Shown here piece after piece: positions 45,011 to 56,560 of a DNA stretch of 64,000 nt; position 1 is the first letter of the stretch, and every line of letters begins with the position of its first letter. The stretch spans positions 197,415,741 to 197,479,740 of the forward strand of contig CM041465.1 in the NCBI GenBank assembly GCA_023213395.1. The letters run 5' to 3'. The DNA comes from Cycas panzhihuaensis (taxonomy: Eukaryota; Cycadophyta). The notes under the pieces were generated by a model. It was not told the origin of the DNA. It saw only the letters and a list, made by a program, of their open reading frames with translations, and did no database searches. Both the position numbers and the translations under genes were made by a program.

Positions 45011-45452
45011 TAAAAGGGCACGGAGTTCTACCTAGTTTGTAACCTAGGTTTAAGACTCAAATCATCCACTAAAACATTCATAAAACAAAAATCAAAAGAA
45101 ACTAAAATTAATCACAAATGCTCTAAAGTATTGTTTCATTCATTTATATTAAAATCAAAGTATATCATATAATAAAGAGATATAAAATAAAAGAGGTTGT
45201 TACAAAGTATAAAGAGAATATAAACATAAGATTATGTAAGGTGACAATTGGTACCTTTCATGATTAAGCTAACTTATGACATTTACATATAAGAACAAAA
45301 GCAACCCCACACAATTTGGTTAACAATAATAAGTTGTGACTAAACCTATTTACACTAATGAAGCCCTCTATGTAAAGTATATACAATATTATATTAAAAA
45401 TATAATTGATCCATTGATAAATTAATGAAGTACATCATTAATTCTTCTATCA
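45011..45452 (-). repeat. Element E 5' LTR (right)
   Basis: Pairs with 38,354-38,817 over its whole length. Ends tctatca; ttatc (45,453-45,457) is the target duplication. Confidence 0.92.
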
Positions 45453-45983
45453 TTATCAAATGGATATAAAATGTTCCTTCCTTAATGGCCTTGTTCATAA
45501 AGAAATCTATGTTGAACAACCTAAAGGATTTGAAGTTCCAAATTTAAAAAGGTACTATATAGATTTAAGTAAGTTCCAAGAGCTTAGTATTCAAGAATTG
45601 ACAAGTACTTTAAAGATAAAGGATTCTTGAAAAGTTAATCAGGCCCCAACTTATATGTCAAGAAAAATGGAGATTTAATATTATTAGTTGGGTTGTATAT
45701 TGATGACCTTGTTTTCACTAGGAATAGCTAATAACTACTTAAGAAAGATATGCATGGAGAATTTGAAATGTTATATTTATGTAAAATGCATTATTTCTTA
45801 GGAATTAAAGTCTAGAAAGAAGAGGATAATATCTTTATTTTATAAGAGAAATACATGTTAGATATTCTATACAAGTTCAATATTGATCATTACAAATTAG
45901 TTTCAAAATTTACAAAAGTTAAGATGAAGTTATCAAAATATAAGACTTTTAAACCAATTGATCTATCACTATGAAGAAAGAAT
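45453..45983 (+). pseudogene. Element B reverse transcriptase, middle part
   Basis: Resumes with Gln-Met-Asp-Ile-Lys-Cys-Ser-Phe-Leu-Asn-Gly at 45,458, then Lys-Glu-Ile-Tyr-Val-Glu-Gln-Pro near 45,500. The active site Tyr-Ile-Asp-Asp is at 45,697-45,708, and Met-His-Tyr-Phe-Leu-Gly near 45,785. It ends at Leu-stop-Arg-Lys near 45,980, where A2 is inserted. Confidence 0.85.
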
Positions 45984-46281
45984 GGATCTAAGGAATAAAT
46001 CACTCACATGCACACAATGGTAATAGAGAATGAAGAAGAGATGAAAACAAGATATGAGAGCAAAGTTTGTAGGTAAAAATAAATAGCTCCCTCCTTAGGA
46101 TTTCATCTTTTATTATTGAGGGTAAGTATTAGGGTTAGAATTTTCCTACCTAATGACATAAACCTGAAATTACATCTAAATATATATAAAATGTATTTCA
46201 CTAAGAGACTAATGATAATAATATATTCTAAGGTCATTTAACTAATCTACATAAATGACCTTGATATATTAACCTGTTTCA
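45984..46281 (-). repeat. Element A2 3' LTR
   Basis: 298 bp, the complement matching 9,375-9,669. ggatcta at its left edge corresponds to the tagatcc ending of the element A LTR. aatccctctcttaa at 46,281-46,294 is the polypurine complement. Confidence 0.85.
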
Positions 46282-46740
46282 ATCCCTCTCTTAATAGTGG
46301 AAGGTCATTTTGAGAAAATCTATTCTATGAGGTCTTCATTTGAGCCTCATTATTACATTGAAATTCTAAATGACACTTTTATAAGAAAACCCTCATAGGG
46401 AATAAAAACCCATAGACTTTCTAAGATCTATAGCCCATTTTATAAATTAAAATGGCTAAATGGCTCTTGATGTAGCTTGATTGCCAAACAACTTAAATAT
46501 GTAGTTTGATTTGCTAGGTCTCCATATATCATTTGGTCATCGCCTATGCCCTTTCAGGTTTTCATAGGTTGTGATTTTCTAAAACTAGTATAACCTTTAT
46601 CCTTCTATGCTCACATGGGGTTTTCACAAATAAGATAGAGCAGATACTTACTCTTATTCTTCTATGTTCACAAGGGGTTTTCATGAGTAGAATAGAGTAT
46701 GATGATCCTATTACCATTTTCTTTGATTAGTCAAAGATGG
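46282..46740 (-). other. Element A2 polypurine tract and 3' untranslated region
   Basis: Complement of gagggatt, then sequence matching 8,941-9,361 of element A, including the ggggttttcac phrase twice (near 46,617 and 46,674). Confidence 0.75.
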
Positions 46741-47290
46741 AGACCCTAAGGTCGAGTTATCTTTGGAACTGTTCAAACTTCACCCTTTGCAGCAGTTTGG
46801 TGAAGATATCAGCCAATTAATCTACAATGGGGTAGTATTCTAGTTGAATTATATTGTCATGAACTAATTCTCTAATCCTATAGACTTTTATACTTATATG
46901 TTTTGTATGATTATGAAATATAGGATTTTTTACCATATGGATTGTTGATTGATTATCCACACAAAGGCTAGTAGGACTTATTTGGGTGATATTCAATGTT
47001 TCTAATAATTTTCTAAGCCATATCACTTCCTTATTAGTCTTAGAAGCAGTAATGTATTCAGTTTTGATAGTTGAATTAATAACTATCTTCTATTGTTTAT
47101 ATCTCTATGATATTGGTACTATTCCAAGAAGCATTACATACCCAAACATTGATCTTCCTGTATCTTTATATCTTGTAAAGTTTGAGTTTGTATATGCAAA
47201 AAGCTTAAATTCATTATTAGGTTTATACAATAGACCAAATTTACTAGTTGTCTTTAGGTATTTTAACACTCGAACTACAGCCTGCTAGTG
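46741..47290 (-). pseudogene. Element A2 RNase H remnant
   Basis: Minus strand, 47,026-46,817: Trp-Leu-Arg-Lys-Leu-Leu-Glu-Thr, then Cys-Val-Asp-Asn-Gln-Ser-Thr-Ile-His-Met, then His-Thr-Lys-His-Ile, and Ile-Gln-Leu-Glu-Tyr. Matches A residue by residue over long stretches. The Glu-containing block near 47,060 reads Asn-Ser-Thr-Ile...Glu-Tyr, shifted. Confidence 0.88.
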
Positions 47291-48300
47291 ATTCTACTTA
47301 GGATTTACCGTGAATCGTGCAAGAATACTAATAAAGTATGTAATATCTGGTCTTGTATTGGTAGAGTAGATGATACTACTTATAAGCTTCCTGTAGAGTG
47401 TTGCATCTACCTCTCTAATATCACCATCAGTTGAGAGTTTGGTATTAGGGTCCATAGGTATAGTCACTGGTTGAACATCTTCTAACTGAAACTTGGTTAG
47501 AAGATTGTTGATGTATTTTTCTTGGGAGAGGAAAAATTTTCTATTCTTTTATATTACTTCAATTTCTAAGTAATATTTCATTAAATCAATATCAGAAAAT
47601 TTAAATGTTTTGCTGAGGTTCTTTTTCAACTCGCTTATTGCCTATTCACTGTTACTCGTTACTAGCATGTCATCTACAAAGATTATGAGATAAGTGACTT
47701 TGTTCTTTTAGCACTTGATAAACAATGTTATATCAATATCTTAGTACTCACAAACTTCATATCCAAGTTGTCTCATTATTTCAGATAACTTGGCAAACCA
47801 AGCATGAGGGGCTTATTTAAGGCCGTACAAGGACTTTTTGAACCTACAAACCTTATGCTATTGACCTTTAATCTCGTATCCTTCCAGCTGAGCTATGTAA
47901 ATTTCTTCTTCAAGATCCCCATTGATAAATGCAGTCTTAATATTAAGTTAGTGGATTTTCTAACCCTGTTAAGTAGTAAAGGCCATCGGAGTTTTAATTA
48001 TAGGCCAATTAGTTGTAGGTGCAAAGACTTTAGTGTAGTTGATGCCTTCCCTTTGTGTGAATCCCTTAGGTACCAACCTCAGCTTATTTTTTTCAAGGGT
48101 GTCATCTGATCTATATTTGTTTTTGAACACCCATTTATTTTGAACTACCTTTCTGCCAAGTGATAGATTAATGAGCTTCCATGTACCATTTTTTATGAGA
48201 TATTGGTATTCTTTATTCATTGCATTTCTCCAAACTATATGTTTTATAGCTTCTTGGTATGAGAGAGGCTCTTCATTAAGAGTAAGGTACAATTCTACCA
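47291..48300 (-). pseudogene. Element A2 reverse transcriptase remnant
   Basis: The first 107 codons (48,292-47,969) are open: Leu-Asn-Glu-Glu-Pro-Leu-Ser-Tyr-Gln-Glu-Ala, Asn-Gly-Thr-Trp-Lys-Leu, Lys-Trp-Val-Phe-Lys, Lys-Val-Phe-Ala-Pro-Thr. Phe-Val-Asp-Asp is near 47,683-47,672. Element A carries the same sequence with more stops. Confidence 0.9.
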
Positions 48301-48718
48301 GTTTAAGCTTAGTATATAATGATTCTTACATCTTTTCTCTATGGGTATTTTAAGTGCCTATTTTACCCACCTAATTTGGTCGTATATCCTTGTTGAGTTG
48401 GTGGGCTTCATGAGATTCTCGAGTTAGGAATGGGGTCTTCATTTTCTCAACTTTTTAGTTCTTATCTTTTTCATTAAAATAATTATTTTATGAAGAGTAT
48501 ATTGATATACCTAGGGAAGATGGTCCTTCTACCACTATTTTGCCTTTGTCAATTGAAGGTAGAGAGGATGATTATTCTATAATGGCTTTGCCTTTATCAA
48601 CTCTATTATCTTTAAAGGATGGGATTGGATGTGTACTTATCAGTTTAGAGTTATAGTTTATATCCTCGAAGGCTCTATTACCAGCTTCTAATATTTGGAG
48701 TAATTTATATGTGTCTCG

Positions 48719-48737
48719 CCCCCCCCCCCCCCCCCCC
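48719..48737. repeat. Run of 19 C
   Basis: Uninterrupted C run in the linker between integrase and reverse transcriptase of A2, absent at the matching place in A (near 6,990, which reads attggggaag). Length may be unreliable or variable. Confidence 0.9.
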
Positions 48738-48859
48738 AAAATTTTAGAATCTAAACATCATACTTGATAACATCATTGTAGCAGCATGAGGGTGTTTTGG
48801 AGTCTAGTCTAAGTAACTAATCCTCTGTCTTTGCAAAAATAAATCTCTGATAACAATGA

Positions 48860-49480
48860 TTTTTCATTGTAAAGGTATAAAGACCTTACACTATTTCTTT
48901 TACATAGGGTATTTGATAAATATACCTTTAAGTTCTCTTAGCTAGAGTTTATTTCAATCTATATCAAGAATATGGGCATAGTATGTAGAGTTAAAATTTT
49001 TAAAATAGTAAATAATAGGGGCTTGTCCTGACCACTTTTTATTAGGTGATTATCCTTCCTTTAATGGGTTAATAACATTGATGTAATAAACAATTGTCCA
49101 GATGGCTTTGGCCCATAGGTAGGCAAGTACATTTTTGTATACCAACATCACTTAAGCCATGCTCATGATTGTCATGTTCATGCACTCCGTAACTCTATTT
49201 TACTGTGGGGTACCTACTACTATTGTTTGATATTTGATGCCATTATCTCAAAAATAACTTTCAAACTCATGTGAGGTATATTCACCACCATTATCAGTTT
49301 GAAGACATTTGAGTTGATAATGTGATTTTTTTTTAGTGTGGGCTTTGAATTCTTTGAATACACGGAAGGGTTAATCTTTCTTGCATAGAAAAAATACCCA
49401 TACTTTCCTAGTGAAATCATTAATGAAAGAGATGTAATATAACTTACCCTTTAGTGAAGGAATAGGCATTGGTCCACATA
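48860..49480 (-). pseudogene. Element A2 integrase remnant
   Basis: Near 49,300-49,260 Cys-Leu-Gln-Thr-Asp-Asn-Gly-Gly-Glu-Tyr-Thr-Ser holds the second catalytic Asp. The Asn-Gly-Val...Glu block is the complement of 49,185-49,200, and the Trp-Ala-Lys-Ala-Ile block near 49,115. The minus frame at 49,420-49,220 is an off-frame shadow. Matches A at 6,400-6,720. Confidence 0.8.
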
Positions 49481-49489
49481 GATCAGAGT

Positions 49490-49703
49490 GTACCAATTAT
49501 AATGGATAACTTGATTTTCACTAACTTTTGGGAAAGGGTTGTCGATGAAATTTGGTAATGATACAAGTTTTATATTTGAAGGGCTTAGAGGAGAACTTTG
49601 GAAGACTTGGAAAAGTGTTACAAAGATCTTTAAGTTTATCAATGTGAACATGACCCATGCAAGCATGACAAAGAGCTTCTGGTGACAATGTTAGGTGGGT
49701 CAA
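49490..49703 (-). pseudogene. Element A2 pre-integrase region
   Basis: Ala-Leu-Cys-His-Ala-Cys-Met-Gly-His-Val-His then, in the same 60-codon frame, Phe-Ser-Ser-Lys-Pro-Phe-Lys-Tyr-Lys-Thr-Cys. The zinc-site His and Cys are partly kept (Trp-His is now Cys-His). Element A has the corresponding phrase near 6,056-6,190. Confidence 0.8.
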
Positions 49704-49739
49704 GATGGTGTTAAATGTAAATTCTTCATCAGTGTAAGA

Positions 49740-50160
49740 GCTTTGGGCACAATGGACTTTAGAAGATGGAGAGCTATTTAGTCAAAAGAGTTTATGAGTG
49801 AGATGTCTAGTCAAGACTGCTCGATAAGTCAAAGGGTGAATGACTTGGAGAGTTAAATCATTTATGGTTACACTTAGATTAAATCTATAAGAGATAAGTG
49901 TGGATAATGAGAGAAGGTTTTGTTTGAGGTTAGGTATGTATAAGACATTAAGTAATGGAAAATCTCTTAAGCTTGGGAGTTTCACATGGATGTTACCAAT
50001 TCCTTTAATAAGTTATTATGATTTATCAGCCATATGAATAACTCCTTGAATATTTAAGTCAAATATTTGATATAAACTATGATTCTACGTCATATATTGA
50101 GTTGCTTTTATGTCCATAATCCACTATTTATCAATTGAAGTAATACTATTTGCAATTCTA
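49740..50160 (-). pseudogene. Element A2 aspartic protease remnant
   Basis: The C-terminal half at 49,985-49,782 reads Leu-Asn-Val-Leu-Tyr-Ile-Pro-Asn-Leu-Lys-Gln-Asn-Leu-Leu-Ser, the standard copia phrase after the protease flap. The Trp-x-x-Asp signature near 50,125 is the complement of tccataatccactatt, reading Trp-Ile-Met-Asp, with the rest shifted. Confidence 0.72.
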
Positions 50161-50399
50161 ATAGGGCTTAGCATTGGTGAAGGGAATTTACAAGTGATAT
50201 ATCCACATTGAGTTTCAAAGTATCTATGTGGTTGGTCAATAGAATTTAATGTTGAAAATGCCTTAATTCTTTGAAAGTGTGCTTATATAAAACCTACCCT
50301 ACTAAATGATTCTTTACAAGTTTCTTTAATATTATGAGCTCTATGTTTCTATTGGAACTTGGCTAACTTATAAGTGGTGGTTCTGTAATGTTTTGTAAA

Positions 50400-51005
50400 G
50401 TGTCCTTTATGGTTACATTAATTATACATAATCGTTTGATTACCAGTACCTAAAAGGGTATTGGTTTAGCCTGACTATATTGCTTTTTATTGAGGTGGCC
50501 CTTAACCTTGAGATTATCGAGGTTGTGACTGAGGGATTGGTTGACCTTATGGATGATTTCCCATGTTTCTTCCACTTCTTTTTGCTCATTTATTTCCTCT
50601 GCCATGAGAGGGATCTTGATTCTTTGTGTAGTAATATTCTTCTTCCATCTCAAAGGCTATATCTGGAAGAGAGTTAGAGGCTACAAAGTTGATATCAAAG
50701 GTCTTGTCAAATTCTATGAACTTCTTAGTAAGTTCTTCGAAGTTGAGTGTCTTCAATACTCCACTAGATTAAAGACTTCTAAGCAAGTTTTTATAATTAG
50801 GGATATGTAGATATGATTAGATTAAGAATGCCCAAGTGATGCATTAAGTCTTAAAATCTTTCTCAATTGCTTATTTTATTGGTCGAAGGAGATTTATTGT
50901 CTCATGAGCTTGTCCCTTCTGTATTTTTAATTTATTCATTAAAAAAAAAAAAAGAATAAATTTTAAGTTTGACTTGGTTTTTTCATATTATACATGCAAT
51001 TAGTT
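50400..51005 (-). pseudogene. Element A2 gag remnant
   Basis: Matches element A 4,820-5,300: for example the complement of 50,905-50,870 (cttcgaccaataaaataagc) and of 50,760-50,700. A basic frame at 50,653-50,450 is open. A T-run in the complement of 50,940-50,953 interrupts it. Stops where B resumes. Confidence 0.75.
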
Positions 51006-51657
51006 GGGAATCTTATCTATTTGAAAACAACCTAACTTGGTATCACTTATGTAGTAAGCCTAGTATCTAAGTTTATATCAAATCCCAAGATGACTTATTA
51101 GTTAACTATAAAATGCATATTATGATATTTTAGTGGAACAATTGGCTATGAGTTAAAATATAGGTTATTAGAAAAATTTAGGTTAATCGAGTATATAAAT
51201 TCTAATTAGGAAGGCTTTATTGATAATAGAAAGTTAACATTAGGATACTCCTTCAATCTAAGTTCTATTATGGTTGCTTGGCATTTTAAGAAGTAGACTA
51301 TAATTTTACTATTGACAGCAGGAGAAGAATACAAAGGTGTAGTTACATATGTACATGAAGCAATTTGGCTTCAAAGGTTTGTAGAATATTTACAAGAAAA
51401 GCAAGAGGGACCCACTCAAATACTTTGTAATAATCAAAGCATAATATAAATGACCAAGAACCTAATATTTCATGGAAGAATCAAACATATTAAGACCCAA
51501 CATCACATTATTAGAGAATTAGTATAGTAAGAGGAGATCAAATTAGTGTATTAAAGGACTTGTCATGAAATCAAAAGCATATTTACTAAGGTACTTTCAA
51601 AGTCAAAGTTTTACAAATTTAGAAAAAAACCTTAGAATCTTCCCCAATGTGTATTAT
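51006..51657 (+). pseudogene. Element B reverse transcriptase end and RNase H
   Basis: Resumes near 51,005 with Val-Gly-Asn-Leu-Ile-Tyr-Leu, then Gly-Thr-Ile-Gly-Tyr-Glu-Leu-Lys-Tyr near 51,140. RNase H: Cys-Asn-Asn-Gln-Ser-Ile near 51,427 (catalytic Asp now Asn), His-Gly-Arg-Ile-Lys-His-Ile near 51,470, Ile-Phe-Thr-Lys-Val-Leu near 51,580. The Thr-Ala-Gly-Glu-Glu-Tyr block near 51,317 keeps the Glu. Confidence 0.85.
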
Positions 51658-51900
51658 AAAGGAGAAATGTTAGATAATGTACATTAAGCACATTATTATT
51701 CAAGGTGATAATGCACTATTACTAAAGGCAAGTTGGTTGACTCATTGTTATCATTTTATGGACCAATGAGGGAGATCCTCATATAAGTTGAGGCCTTTGT
51801 TTATTTCATGGGGCTAAAGCCCAGTGCTTGTGAACACCACCATTGTTTTCAAAAGTATGTTACCCATTTACTCGTGCATGCCCTTAATTTTATTATCCAC
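51658..51900 (+). repeat. Element B polypurine tract and 3' LTR start
   Basis: aaaggagaaa at 51,658-51,667 then TGTTAGATAATG at 51,668. Possible TATA: tcatataagttg near 51,780. Layout of the first 150 bp resembles the element C LTR (13,020 on). The end was not identified; 51,900 is a guess. Confidence 0.6.
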
Positions 51901-53362
51901 TACCCTTTGCATCCTTTAGATTTCTCTTCATGTTTATTATTCTCCCTTTTGGATGCTTGCTAATGCAATATAAAAATGATTTTTGGATTTGATTAGGAAT
52001 TCCTTTAGGTATAAAATTAAGGATAAAAATTATATACCTAAAGTTATATGGAATATTTGTTATTTTCACATAATTGATGATGGCCTTAGTTGCATTTATA
52101 TTTATAAATAGACGACAAATTTTATTGCCAAGTGGAATATCAAGTTATGTAATAGTGGTTCTCTTGGTACGTACTCATGCATTTTCAAATTGCAAATAAT
52201 ATTCATTATAGTATTAAAGCCTAAAGAAACCTCCCTTCATAACACTTATTACTTTAGTGAGATAAAGTCAAGATTAAAAGTCTTATCATCATTAAGTTTA
52301 TTTAGAAAGTTCATTGAGTATATAATAAGTTTCTTATATATATTAGAGACCTTGCTTTCTATGCTCCTTCTGTGTAGGACATTTGACATTGGAGGTATAA
52401 ACTATCAATTTAGGGAAATGTTTCACCAAAATTAGGCCCCTCACTTGATTTAGATATGTGTTATTGATCAATCACTTATAGACTTTGGTTTATGTACAAA
52501 TTATCTTTGCTTGTTATGCGAAGTCATTGATTAGTCCTTGGTTCACTATATCATGGATTTGTTAAGATTGCATCTATTTTAATACTTATATCATGTTAGT
52601 TTTTATCATGATAGGATGACCGAATGATGTACTATATATGATGATGATTTTACAGATCCCAATAACTGATATTATGGAAATATATCCTAACTCTTACCCA
52701 TTTTGAATCATTCAGGTCTATAATCACTTTTTATTTATTTCATTCTTCTTGATTTTATAATTATTCCATAGATTTAGTCTTGTTGGTCACATTCTTCATC
52801 TTGTTTCGTACCCTAAGTTTCTTTTTTGGGCTTTATTAACCAATGTTTTAGTTAAATATTTTCTGTAGATTGAGTTATCTAAGAGTTCTTTTGTTTGTGG
52901 TATCTTATTTTTTAACTTTTCTTGTTTATTGCGTTATTATAACTATAAATGTGATTTTATTTATAAAATGAAACTATTATATTTTATGAATAAAATTATA
53001 TTTTTTACCCTTTATAAAATGTGGCCATCATATTTTATGAAGGAAATCACATTTTTTATTATGTCATTTGTAAAAGTTTTTTGGTAAAGAATGTTGATTC
53101 CTTTTTATTCTCAAATACTATCACAAAAAATCATAGTAGCTCACTACCCCTTCCTTTTAAATGCCCTAAGACCCTTAGAGCATTCATCATTCATGCAATT
53201 TTCTATTAGAGACGAAGTGAATTTAAAGAGAGTAGTGGATTTTTATCTTGATAAGTTTCAAAACTTTGTATGAACTGCATCAGTTTGCTTGAAGACCATA
53301 CACTTTTGGAGTACTTTCTTATCATCTATTATCCTTGTTAGAACCTGGTAATATTTCATTTT
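51900..53362. other. Stretch without recognisable gene
   Basis: AT-rich. 52,950-53,060 has several repeated phrases (tattttatgaa, atcacatttttta) in close spacing. Some of it may be LTR. Confidence 0.4.
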
Positions 53363-53750
53363 TGTTGGAGAGAAGGAGAATATTATAATAAATGAATCAA
53401 ATTATATACATAAGAGTTCATACAATTGCATAGGAGATTGGCAAGTAGAAAACCCTTCCAGGGAAGAAAACCCACCTCTTAAATAGTATATTATATTAAT
53501 AAAATTATCAAAATGCATTGAAATAAGTTGAGGATTTCATCCTCTCTTTCATAACATTAGCCCAACTAGCATACTTAGCCAACTCAACATCAAGATTTTT
53601 GAATAATTTAATCAAGAATAATAACCCAAAGTTCATTGAATGGATAACAATCCATTCACTAAACTTTTAATATAATTAATAATTAACTATATAATATTAA
53701 ATTTATAAAAGATAATATTATAACATCAATATAAATTATTATTCCTAATA
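53363..53750 (-). repeat. Element H 3' LTR
   Basis: On the minus strand it contains ggtgggttttcttccctgg then gggttttctacttg, the typical end part of copia LTRs (complement of 53,440-53,475), and a tatttaagaggt TATA-like site just before it. tcctcct at 53,751-53,757 is the polypurine complement. The left limit is tentative. Confidence 0.65.
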
Positions 53751-53759
53751 TCCTCCTGT

Positions 53760-54290
53760 AATGTTATCTTTAATACAAGAGACGATGATGAGGAATGATA
53801 AAGACTTCAGCTCGTCAATCCCCCTTTGATGAAGACTTTATCAACTTTTAATAACTCTCATACTTGACAAACTTAACTTTTGTTAATGGATTTATTAGTA
53901 TGCCTATAATATATAAATCTATAAGACAATAAAAAAGATTAATAGTATTATCATTTTATATGTTTTGTTCTAGAATATACTATATTATTAGTTACAATAG
54001 AAATGACACCTTGATTATTAACTTTAATCTGAATAGAAGAAGTAGAAAAATAAATCGAGTATATTTAATAAAGATTTAATCCATATAGATTCCTTATTAA
54101 CTTTTACCAAGACTTGATATTTAGCTTTTGTTATAGATAATTCTAGAGATTGCATCTTTTGGATTAACTAAATAATAAGACATGAGTCTAGAAAAAAAAA
54201 AAAATTCTAATTGTAGATTTTTAATTATTTAAATTACCTACATGATCTGAATCTATGTAACCAATCAATTTAAGATCAGAATTATAATAA
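53760..54290 (-). pseudogene. Element H RNase H remnant
   Basis: The C-terminal end lies near 53,890-53,870 (Ile-Leu-Ile-Asn-Pro-Leu). Around 54,060-53,990 a Val-Ile-x-x-Asp-Asn-Gln-type block can be traced with shifts, and near 54,150 a Ser-Thr-x-x-Ala-Lys-Tyr block (Glu lost). Weakest RNase H of the window. Confidence 0.6.
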
Positions 54291-54299
54291 TTATATATT

Positions 54300-55400
54300 A
54301 GACTATAATGAATTGTACCTTAAAGATATTATAGAATTTATTATTTTACTTTCCAGTATAATTCATGAGACTTTTATATATACATAGAACATAAAGCAAT
54401 GGCATAGAAAATGTCTAGATGAGTATGGGTTAAGTTTATAAGACTTCCTATTAACTGACAATATAAGGTAAGATTGTAGGTTTAACAATCGGTTGATAAT
54501 TTTATATTTAATTACAAAGAAGTTGGTGCTGGATTTGAGTTGTCTATATTGAACCTTTTAATTAGGTCAAGTAAATATTTAGATTATAAAATAGAAATTG
54601 TAGATTTATATTAACATATTTATAGATAAAAAAAGTAGTGAAGATATCCTAATTTAGCATGTTGAATTTATTCATTAGAATAGATTTTAATTGAAGGATA
54701 TTAGAGAGAAGAGATCTAGTGATAATAATGTCATTTACACAGAGAATTAGAATAGTAATATTATTGTTTTATCATTTGAAATAGAAGTTAGGGTCATAAA
54801 TACATTTAATATAACCACTTTGAAGAAGATAGTTATCTATTTTAATATACTAAGATTAAGGGACTTGTTTAAGACCAAATAAAGATTTTCTTAGTTTGTA
54901 AACAAGGTTATGATTATAAATAAAACTAGGAGGTTAGACATATAGATTTCTTCATTAAGCTTACCATTTAGAAAAATACTCTTAACATCTATTTGATATA
55001 TTTACTAGCTAAACTTGGTTACAAGGACAATAACAATTTTAATTATATTCATCTTCACAATAGGAGTAAAGGTTTCGATATAATCAATACCATTTATCTG
55101 AGAGAAATCCTTAGCTATTAAGTGTGTTTTATATTTTTCTACAACTCCTTCAAGTTATATTTAGTTCACTAAACCTATTTGTAGTCTCCTAAATTTTTAC
55201 CTAATGGTAATGGTACTAATTCCCAAGTTAAATTCTTTTGAAGAGCTTTGTATTCTATTTGCATTGCTTGTTGCCATACATGATTGTTATAAGATTTCTT
55301 AAATATTCTAGGATTATTGTTGGCTATTACTTTGGCCATTAGGGCATACTTGTCTTGTAACTTTTTCTAGTATCCAAAGGATTACCCGTGTTAAAACTAG
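54300..55400 (-). pseudogene. Element H reverse transcriptase remnant
   Basis: Cys-Val-Asn-Asp near 54,743-54,732 replaces Tyr-Val-Asp-Asp, losing one catalytic Asp. Lys-Leu-Arg-Lys-Ser-Leu-Phe-Gly-Leu-Lys-Gln lies near 54,905-54,870. Asp-Val-Lys-Ser-Ile-Phe-Leu-Asn-Gly is the complement of 54,990-54,965. The N-terminal Trp-Glu-Leu-Val...Pro-Leu-Pro block is near 55,225. Confidence 0.8.
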
Positions 55401-55639
55401 CATTAGAAAGGACTTTTTGTACCTATTTTGTTTGTTTGTTTCTAGAAAGATGATTTGTAGAAGAAGATGGATTAAATTTATCATACTCTATTAGAGTTTA
55501 ATTTTAGACTTATATAGACAGGCTTTCAATAATTTTATTTTCAACTTATTTTTCTATAGATTCAGTTAGTATAGTGTTGGTTAAAAGATTTTTGATAGGA
55601 AGTTTAATTTAATTAGGATTAGAGTTTGATGAAAATTCT

Positions 55640-56560
55640 TCTTCATGAAAAACAACATCACATATAATTAAAATAATGTGCATAATAGGATCAAGTAACT
55701 TATAAGCCTTTATTTCTTTACTGTATCTAATGAAGATAAACTTTGAGCTTTTAAGATCTAAATTTTTATGTTTTTCCTTTGGAGCATGTCCCCAAGTGAT
55801 GCTTCTAAAGACTTTTAAGTGTTTTATAGATGGTTTATGACTAGACCACTTTTATTCTGGTATAATATTCTGTAAGGCTTTGTTTGGTATTCTATTTAGT
55901 AGATAATTGAAGTAAGCTATTACTTCACCTTATAATTTTAAATCAAGATCTTTTAACATGCATTTAGTCATTTGATCTAAAATATAGTTTGCATTCAACA
56001 AAACTATTTTATTAGAAGTATAGGCAATGAAATATTGAAATCTTATTTTATACTTTTTATATAAAGAAGTAAATTCATTACTTAGATATTTTTTTACATT
56101 ATTTAATTTAAATATTTTAATTTTAAAGTTAGATTAATTTTCAATCAAAGTTTTAAATTCTACAAAAGTATTAAACACTTGAATTTTATTATTAAACATA
56201 TAAACTTAGTATTTTTTAGAGAAATTATCGATAAAGGTTATAGAGTATTTGCTTCCAAAATATGATGGTACTTAGAAATGACCATAGATATTTATATAAA
56301 TAAGTTCAAATAGTGATTTTTCTCAAAATAAAATTTGACGAGGGAAGGGGTCCATGTGTTATTTGCTTGTTACATAGGCTTCACAAACACCACAAAACAT
56401 GGATAATGGAGGGAGACCATGAACTATGTCATGTCAATTTAGGTAATACAATTTACCATAATTTATATGGCTAAATCCTATATGCCATAGCTTATTTATA
56501 GGATTAGAGTTAACTATGAATGTAATGAAAGATTTAAATTTATAATGATTTAAATTTATT
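55640..56560 (-). pseudogene. Element H integrase and pre-integrase remnant
   Basis: The pre-integrase zinc end Cys-Glu-Ala-Tyr-Val-x-x-Lys lies near 56,395-56,370. The core Phe-Ile-Asp-Asn-Phe near 56,235 and a Glu-Phe-x-x-Phe block near 56,080 follow. The C-terminal Trp-Gly-His-Ala-Pro block is near 55,795. Stops throughout. Confidence 0.7.

Larger units (their letters stand above)
38354..45452 (-). mobile_element. Complete Ty1/copia element E
   Basis: 7.1 kb with two LTRs, primer binding site, gag, protease, integrase, reverse transcriptase, RNase H and polypurine tract, all on the minus strand, flanked by a 5-bp target duplication inside the reverse transcriptase of B. Stops and frameshifts are present throughout. 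LTRs are clearly alike but carry many substitutions and short indels (left about 464 bp, right about 442 bp). Confidence 0.92.
45984..51005 (-). mobile_element. Ty1/copia element A2 (family A), 5'-truncated
   Basis: Same family as A: LTR, 3' untranslated repeats, RNase H, reverse transcriptase, integrase, protease and gag match A in order. Inserted in the B reverse transcriptase. The right (5') end stops within gag against B sequence at about 51,005; no leader or 5' LTR remains. Target duplication not resolved. Confidence 0.87.
37990..51668 (+). mobile_element. Ty1/copia element B, split by E and A2
   Basis: Three separated pieces (37,990-38,353; 45,453-45,983; about 51,006-51,668) read as one reverse transcriptase and RNase H in order on the plus strand, followed by a polypurine tract and LTR start. 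The two gaps are filled by minus-strand elements E and A2. The 5' part of B is missing or lies beyond recognisable sequence. B wording is near that of C. Confidence 0.85.

Noticed and set aside
47804-48109. Plus-strand 101-codon frame
   Set aside because: Antisense of the A2 reverse transcriptase N-terminal part.
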